Origin: Pseudomonadales bacterium
GTDB taxonomy: Bacteria > Pseudomonadota > Gammaproteobacteria > Pseudomonadales > DC-out160
Assembly: GCA_016765265.1 (NCBI GenBank)
Contig: JAESQG010000512.1
Location: 1 to 10,178 of the forward strand
Direction: 5' to 3'
Length of the DNA stretch: 10,178 nt
The stretch's first letter is position 1, and each line of letters opens with the position of its first letter. Positions 6,870-10,178 of this stretch are shown in pieces. The notes below the pieces were generated by a model, which had not been told where the DNA came from, did not search any database, and saw nothing but the letters and a program-made list of their open reading frames with translations. A program made the position numbers and the translations under genes.

Positions 6870-7289
6870 TTAATCGTCGAGAGTATCTAACGCTTTTTGG
6901 AATCTGTTAGCATGGCTACGCTCAGCCTTTGCCAAAGTTTCAAACCAATCAGCGACTTCGTCTAAACTCTCTTCTCTTGCAGTCTTTGCCATACCTGGAT
7001 ACATGTCCGTGTACTCGTGTGTCTCGCCTGCAATGGCTGCTTTGAGATTATCAGCGGTACCGCCAATAGGTAGGCCTGTTGCGGGATCTCCCGTCTCTTC
7101 CAAATACTCAAGATGGCCATGAGCATGTCCGGTTTCGCCTTCGGCGGTTGAGCGGAATACAACAGCTACATCGTTATAACCTTCAACATCCGCTTTGGCT
7201 GCGAAATAGAGGTAGCGACGATTGGCCTGGGATTCACCGGCAAAAGCGGCTTTTAGATTTTCTTCGGTCTTTGTGTTTTTAAGTGACAT
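6870..7289 (-). CDS. Rubrerythrin family diiron protein (no rubredoxin domain)
   Basis: A complete 139-residue four-helix ferritin-like diiron protein of the rubrerythrin family, typically an NAD(P)H- or rubredoxin-linked peroxidase in the cytoplasm. Candidate iron ligands are Glu19 (AGES), Glu52 with His55 (EGETGHA), Glu89 and Glu92 (AGETHEY) and Glu123 with His126 (KAERSHANRF). There is no C-terminal CxxC...CxxC rubredoxin domain, so the electron donor must be another protein; the adjacent Fe-S oxidoreductase is an attractive but unproven candidate. The start at 7289 (MSLKNTKTEENL) follows AGGAGAA by about six bases; a start nine codons upstream would place the ribosome binding site inside the gene and is rejected. 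Its leader carries tandem repeats and a Fur-like dyad, and a strong terminator follows. Confidence 0.93.
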   Translation of the reverse strand: MSLKNTKTEENLKAAFAGESQANRRYLYFAAKADVEGYNDVAVVFRSTAEGETGHAHGHLEYLEETGDPATGLPIGGTADNLKAAIAGETHEYTDMYPGMAKTAREESLDEVADWFETLAKAERSHANRFQKALDTLDD

Positions 7290-7300
7290 CTCTATTCTCC

Positions 7301-7315
7301 TGAGAACAATTCTCA
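7301..7315. promoter_or_regulatory. Fur-box-like dyad upstream of rubrerythrin
   Basis: TGAGAAC-A-ATTCTCA is a nearly perfect 7-1-7 dyad resembling the Fur consensus half-site arrangement TGATAAT-N-ATTATCA. It abuts the rubrerythrin ribosome binding site (7294-7300), where a bound repressor could block initiation or elongation. Assignment to Fur rather than another regulator is inference. Confidence 0.45.
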
Positions 7316-7316
7316 T

Positions 7317-7392
7317 TTTTAGATACGACTAATATTTTTAGATAGGACTAACCATTTTAGATAGGACTAACCATTTTAGATACGACTAAGAA
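7317..7392. repeat. Four contiguous 19-bp tandem repeats in rubrerythrin leader
   Basis: Four units of exactly 19 bp abut: 7317-7335, 7336-7354, 7355-7373 and 7374-7392. Units two and three are identical (TTTTAGATAGGACTAACCA). Units one and four share C instead of G at position 10 and differ at their last three bases. Each unit contains the partial dyad TTAG-N6-CTAA. There are no spacers, so this is not a CRISPR array. Iterated operators or recent slippage duplication are the two main explanations. Confidence 0.9.
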
Positions 7393-7402
7393 TGAGTTCT
7401 TA
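7387..7402. promoter_or_regulatory. Second dyad flanking the repeat array
   Basis: TAAGAA-TGAG-TTCTTA has perfect 6-bp arms and overlaps the end of the fourth repeat unit. With the Fur-like dyad on the other side it brackets the array. The binding protein is unknown. Confidence 0.35.
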
Positions 7403-7436
7403 TTTTTAAAACCCAAGCTCCCTGGGCGCTGGAAAC

Positions 7437-7464
7437 AGTTTATAGATTCTCTATTAACTATCAA
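7437..7464 (-). promoter_or_regulatory. Candidate promoter for rubrerythrin
   Basis: On the minus strand TTGATA (7464-7459) is separated by 16 bp from TAAACT (7442-7437). The -35 matches five of six consensus positions and the -10 four of six. If used, the mRNA would carry a leader of about 140 nt containing the repeats and dyads. Confidence 0.3.
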
Positions 7465-7687
7465 TAATTTTGCTCATATAATTTAAATCTTCTCGATCTT
7501 TAGCGGTTACCTTATCTTTAGCGGCATTGGAGTAGTCATAATTCATACAAAGGATGACGGGTCTCTATGGTGAAATGAGGAATGAAACTAAATAATGGGG
7601 AATGTAACTACATTTAGTGTGGAGATCTAAACAGTTTGAGGTGTTATTACGGCTTGTAAGATTGAATCATCGTAGGGGTATTGCGAT

Positions 7688-7713
7688 AAAAAAGGAGGGT
7701 GATAGACACCCTC
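7688..7713 (-). terminator. Intrinsic terminator after the monooxygenase gene
   Basis: GAGGGTG (7695-7701) pairs with CACCCTC (7707-7713) across a 5-nt loop. On the minus strand it is followed by CTTTTTT. It lies about 26 bp past the monooxygenase stop codon. Confidence 0.88.
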
Positions 7714-7738
7714 GCTGTTCCGAAGTTAAATTAAATGG

Positions 7739-9373
7739 CTAAGCGAACTCAAAACCTTCGTAGTCGTTTGCTGCAATTTGTGCGATCCGCTCTCGATATT
7801 TTGGCGCGCCGCCGAAGTAAACCATGTGTCTGAGTATGTCATGTCCTTCTACGTTGGAGTTGTATCCCGTAAACCAAGACTTTGTGGTGCTTACCAAGGT
7901 ATGACCGTACATCTCTTTTACATGCTTCACCCAGGCTTGTTCAGCCTCATCAGAAGCTTCAACGCGCTTATAATTATGTTCACCCATATACTTGATAAGA
8001 TCAGTAGTCCAGTCAACGGCATTTTCTATGCCCGGGGGGAAGTTGGTTGAAACGGATGCACCTTGCGGCCCTGCAAGGGTGATGAGATTAGGAAAGCCTG
8101 CAACCTGTAAACCGTATAACGTGAGGGGGCCCTTATCCCACTTTGATCGCAGAGTTTGACCGTTTAACCCAGTGATATTGATGCGATCAAAGGCGCCTGT
8201 AATGGCGTCAAAACCGGTGGCATAAATAATGATATCGAACTCGTATTCCGCATCCGAAGTTTTGATGCCCTTCTTAGTGATTTTCTCGATCGGTGTTTCA
8301 CTGACGTTCACAAGCTGCACATTGTCGCGATTGTATGCTTCGTAATAGCGGGTTTCCATGGGTACTCTGCGGGAACCAAATCCATGGTCTTTTGGAATCA
8401 ACATCTCAGCAACAGCGGGATCCTGTACTCGCCCGCGGATTTTATTGGCGATAAATTCTGAGAATTCGGCATTGGCGTCCAGGTTGGTCAACACGTCGCG
8501 GAAGTTACCTAGCCATACTCCGAAACCAGGAGAGGCATAAAGATTCTCCCAAAACTCCATTCTGTCTTCTTCTGAAACTGTTGCAAATTCACGTCGATCT
8601 GGGCCGTGTATAAATCCCCCTGGTGTTTTCATGCAGCGAGCAAAAATGTCGTCAAAAGAGGCTTTTATTTTTGTCTGTTCCTCGTCACTTATGGGGCTAT
8701 TATGGAGTGGTGCACACCAGTTTGGGCGCCGTTGAAAGACAGTCAATTCTCCTACTTCACCAGCGATCGACTGAATCACCTGCACACCTGTGGCTCCTGT
8801 GCCAATGACAGCGACTTTTTTGCCTTTCAGTTCTACAGGTGTTTCAGGCCAATTGTATGTGTGGAAAGAGACACCTTCAAAGGAATCGAGACCCTCAAGT
8901 CGGGGTTTTGTGGCGGCCGAAAGCATGCCGATGGCAGTTAACAAATATCGGCTCGTTAAAGTGCGACCCTCAGCAGTGTCTATGCGCCAATATCCCGATT
9001 CCTCATCGAATGTTGCGGCTTTGACCTGGGAATCAAATTGCATATGGCTGGCCAAATCAAATTTATTAATAACATATTTGAGATAACTAAGAGTCTCTGG
9101 CTGCGCCGCAAAATGTTCACTCCAGCTCCATTCTTGTAGCAGCTCTTTTGAGAAGCTGTAACCATAGGTATAACTTTCCGAATCAAAACGAGCGCCAGGA
9201 TAGCGATTCCAATGCCAAGTACCGCCAGGCCCATCCCCCGCCTCTAGTAAGGTTACGTCGAGCCCTAATTTTAGCATGCGATGTAACATATAGATTCCGC
9301 ATACCCCTGCTCCAATGATAATTACTTCATGGTCTGGACTGTTGTTGTTGGTTACTGCTGATTCTAAAGTCAT
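7739..9373 (-). CDS. Flavin-containing Baeyer-Villiger-type monooxygenase
   Basis: A complete 544-residue class B flavoprotein monooxygenase of the cyclohexanone/phenylacetone monooxygenase type, which uses FAD, NADPH and O2 to oxidise ketones to esters or lactones. The FAD Rossmann motif is GAGVCG (21-26), and the following GGTWHWNRYPGARFDSES has Asp64, equivalent to PAMO Asp66. The type I fingerprint FxGxxxHTxxWP is at 165-176 (FEGVSFHTYNWP). The NADPH Rossmann motif is GTGATG (191-196). Catalytic Arg336 lies in FGSRRVP, and ATGFD is at 385-389. The start at 9373 has a GGAAGGAAAAGG ribosome binding site. It is transcribed alone, with its own terminator. The substrate cannot be read from the sequence; steroid or cyclic-ketone oxidation is typical of relatives. 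No regulator or esterase is adjacent. Confidence 0.93.
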   Translation of the reverse strand: MTLESAVTNNNSPDHEVIIIGAGVCGIYMLHRMLKLGLDVTLLEAGDGPGGTWHWNRYPGARFDSESYTYGYSFSKELLQEWSWSEHFAAQPETLSYLKYVINKFDLASHMQFDSQVKAATFDEESGYWRIDTAEGRTLTSRYLLTAIGMLSAATKPRLEGLDSFEGVSFHTYNWPETPVELKGKKVAVIGTGATGVQVIQSIAGEVGELTVFQRRPNWCAPLHNSPISDEEQTKIKASFDDIFARCMKTPGGFIHGPDRREFATVSEEDRMEFWENLYASPGFGVWLGNFRDVLTNLDANAEFSEFIANKIRGRVQDPAVAEMLIPKDHGFGSRRVPMETRYYEAYNRDNVQLVNVSETPIEKITKKGIKTSDAEYEFDIIIYATGFDAITGAFDRINITGLNGQTLRSKWDKGPLTLYGLQVAGFPNLITLAGPQGASVSTNFPPGIENAVDWTTDLIKYMGEHNYKRVEASDEAEQAWVKHVKEMYGHTLVSTTKSWFTGYNSNVEGHDILRHMVYFGGAPKYRERIAQIAANDYEGFEFA

Positions 9374-9406
9374 TGCCTTTTCCTTCCTCGTTCTTGGATA
9401 CCCGTG

Positions 9407-9412
9407 ATTATA
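9407..9412 (-). promoter_or_regulatory. -10 element, monooxygenase promoter candidate
   Basis: A perfect TATAAT on the minus strand lies 33 bp before the ATG. No good -35 exists at 16-18 bp (GAATTA at 17), so an activator may be needed. A perfect dyad TTATG-TT-CATAA at 9452-9463 upstream is a possible operator. Confidence 0.35.
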
Positions 9413-9666
9413 TAAAAATCGCGCACCAGTAATTCTGAATAGATTTATAAGTTATGTTCATAATGTTACCGGAATTTTATCACAGAGTGGCTTATAAACC
9501 ATCAGACAAAATGAGGGTAAGTGTATTGGTGGGTGATAAATATCAGTGTGTAAGGGACTAGCAGGTGAAAGTCGTCGACATGACATATATCTCTATAAGG
9601 GGCTGGTTGGCATCAGTCGGCAGTCGGATATAGACTTAGGGCCAATGCGGGGAGTCTTCCCTTTTC

Positions 9667-9704
9667 ATTGATGATGATTATTGATGATGATTATTGATGA
9701 TCAT
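9667..9704. repeat. 13-bp GAT-rich tandem repeats
   Basis: Two perfect units ATTGATGATGATT (9667-9679, 9680-9692) and a third diverged unit ATTGATGATCATG (9693-9705) ending in the palindrome ATGATCAT. They lie just past the stop codon of the porin-like gene, in its 3' region. A regulatory role is not evident; slippage is a sufficient explanation. Confidence 0.75.
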
Positions 9705-9710
9705 GGGACT

Positions 9711-10178
9711 TTAAAAGATAAGGCTTATCGACGCACTCAACACTGTGACCTTGTCATCGAACCCAGCTGTAGGGGCGATTACGGTCAACGTGAGGCCATC
9801 TAATATTTCTCCCCTTAAGACTTCCACTTTCATAGAGGTCACCTCGTTGACATCATAACGAATGCCCGTGGAGAATGATTCTCCCTTGTAGATGCCCTCA
9901 GATGTGTCGGCTTTGCTCGCGCTGTAGGTGATCAAAGGAGTCCATTGGCCGCTCTCTGTGTATAAAGTGAGGTAATAGGCGCTGGTGCTTTCTCGAGGGT
10001 CGATACCCTCGGGATCGTCAAAATCGAGGAGGCCGTATTCTCCCACTAATCCCCATTTGTCTTGAGTGAACTCAAAGCCCATTACGGTTACTGAGATGAT
10101 CGTGTCTGCCGCTATATCCTGTTCAGGGATAGAGAACGCAGCCTTAACCTCGTGTCTTACCACTCTAAGGACGACATA
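9711..10178 (-). CDS. Porin-like outer-membrane beta-barrel protein, C-terminal part
   Basis: The last 155 residues of a protein whose N-terminus lies beyond the right edge; the frame stays open to the last base. It shows alternating polar/hydrophobic strands typical of a barrel: IISVTVMGFEFTQDKWGLVGEYG, then SAYYLTLYTESGQWTPLITYS, SFSTGIRYDVNEVTSMKVEVLRG, and a final strand VTVLSASISLIF. The terminal phenylalanine after alternating residues is the classic outer-membrane barrel recognition signal. The WTPLITYS / TGIRYDV / KVEV order resembles gammaproteobacterial general-porin-like proteins. The signal peptide and substrate cannot be assessed. It is separate from the monooxygenase, although both read leftward; transport of a substrate for that enzyme would be speculation. 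Confidence 0.75.
   Translation of the reverse strand, partial: YVVLRVVRHEVKAAFSIPEQDIAADTIISVTVMGFEFTQDKWGLVGEYGLLDFDDPEGIDPRESTSAYYLTLYTESGQWTPLITYSASKADTSEGIYKGESFSTGIRYDVNEVTSMKVEVLRGEILDGLTLTVIAPTAGFDDKVTVLSASISLIF

Larger units (their letters stand above)
7290..7738. other. 449-bp non-coding gap between rubrerythrin and monooxygenase
   Basis: The left part holds the rubrerythrin control region (Fur-like dyad, 19-bp repeats, second dyad, candidate promoter). The right end holds the monooxygenase terminator. In between, two short direct repeats occur: ATCTTTAGCGG at 7496-7506 and 7514-7524, and GGAATGAAACTA / GGAATGTAACTA at 7579-7590 and 7599-7610. I see no ORF longer than a few codons with a ribosome binding site, no tRNA and no mobile-element remnant. 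Confidence 0.6.
9374..9710. other. 337-bp non-coding gap between monooxygenase and porin-like gene
   Basis: The left end holds the monooxygenase promoter region (-10 element and TTATGTTCATAA dyad). The rest contains only ORFs below 20 codons without ribosome binding sites, a 7-bp direct repeat CAGTCGG CAGTCGG near 9620, and the GAT-rich repeats at its right end. I find no RNA gene, and no convincing minus-strand terminator for the porin-like gene. Confidence 0.5.

Noticed and set aside
7341..7370. IscR type 1 site in the repeat array
   Set aside because: GACTAA..TTTTAGAT only partly resembles the GACTR...YAGTC pattern; the second half-site lacks AGTC.
7317..7392. CRISPR array
   Set aside because: Units abut without spacers and there are no cas genes.
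7778..9234. Several ORFs overlapping the monooxygenase, mostly plus-strand
   Set aside because: All overlap a full-length enzyme with intact catalytic motifs; none has family features.
9648..9665. GGGA-GTCT-TCCC hairpin followed by TTTT as a terminator
   Set aside because: The T-run is on the plus strand, where no gene ends; on the minus strand it has no U-tract, and the stem is only 4 bp.

Overview
The window looks like chromosomal DNA of a marine-type gammaproteobacterium (Pseudomonas/Cellvibrio/Spongiibacter-like). The basis is the hisB-hisH-hisA-hisF gene order, a Pseudomonas-style PanZ-family acetyl-CoA sensor upstream, a gammaproteobacterial porin-like barrel at the right edge, and the moderate GC content. 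This placement is inference from gene content; no marker gene settles the genus.

Left part (1-3793): a PanZ-like GNAT protein runs leftward off the window edge. Diverging from it is a rightward histidine cluster: hisB (imidazoleglycerol-phosphate dehydratase), hisH and hisF (the two subunits of imidazole glycerol phosphate synthase) and hisA (ProFAR isomerase). These carry the pathway through ring formation and dehydration. A strong bidirectional terminator closes it at 3764-3793.

Middle part (3841-7464), all leftward: a short PuuD-type (urate hydroxylase N-terminal-like) multi-helix membrane protein whose reading frame is broken by an apparent 1-nt loss. To its right lies a three-gene set transcribed rubrerythrin -> CCG-domain Fe-S oxidoreductase -> DUF3501 protein. 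This is a recurring but poorly characterised association, plausibly a peroxide or iron-sulfur redox module. The rubrerythrin leader is the most structured non-coding DNA here: a Fur-box-like dyad next to the ribosome binding site, four contiguous 19-bp tandem repeats, and a second dyad beyond them. A 15-bp perfect-stem terminator lies between rubrerythrin and the Fe-S gene and probably makes rubrerythrin more abundant than the two downstream products.

Right part (7688-10178), also leftward: a complete Baeyer-Villiger-type flavin monooxygenase with its own terminator and promoter region, then a non-coding gap ending in 13-bp GAT-rich repeats, then the C-terminal part of an outer-membrane beta-barrel protein cut by the window edge.

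I found no tRNA, rRNA, CRISPR array, transposase, integrase or phage gene. No clearly new multi-gene system is visible. The best candidates for follow-up are the rubrerythrin leader with its operon and the split PuuD-like gene.
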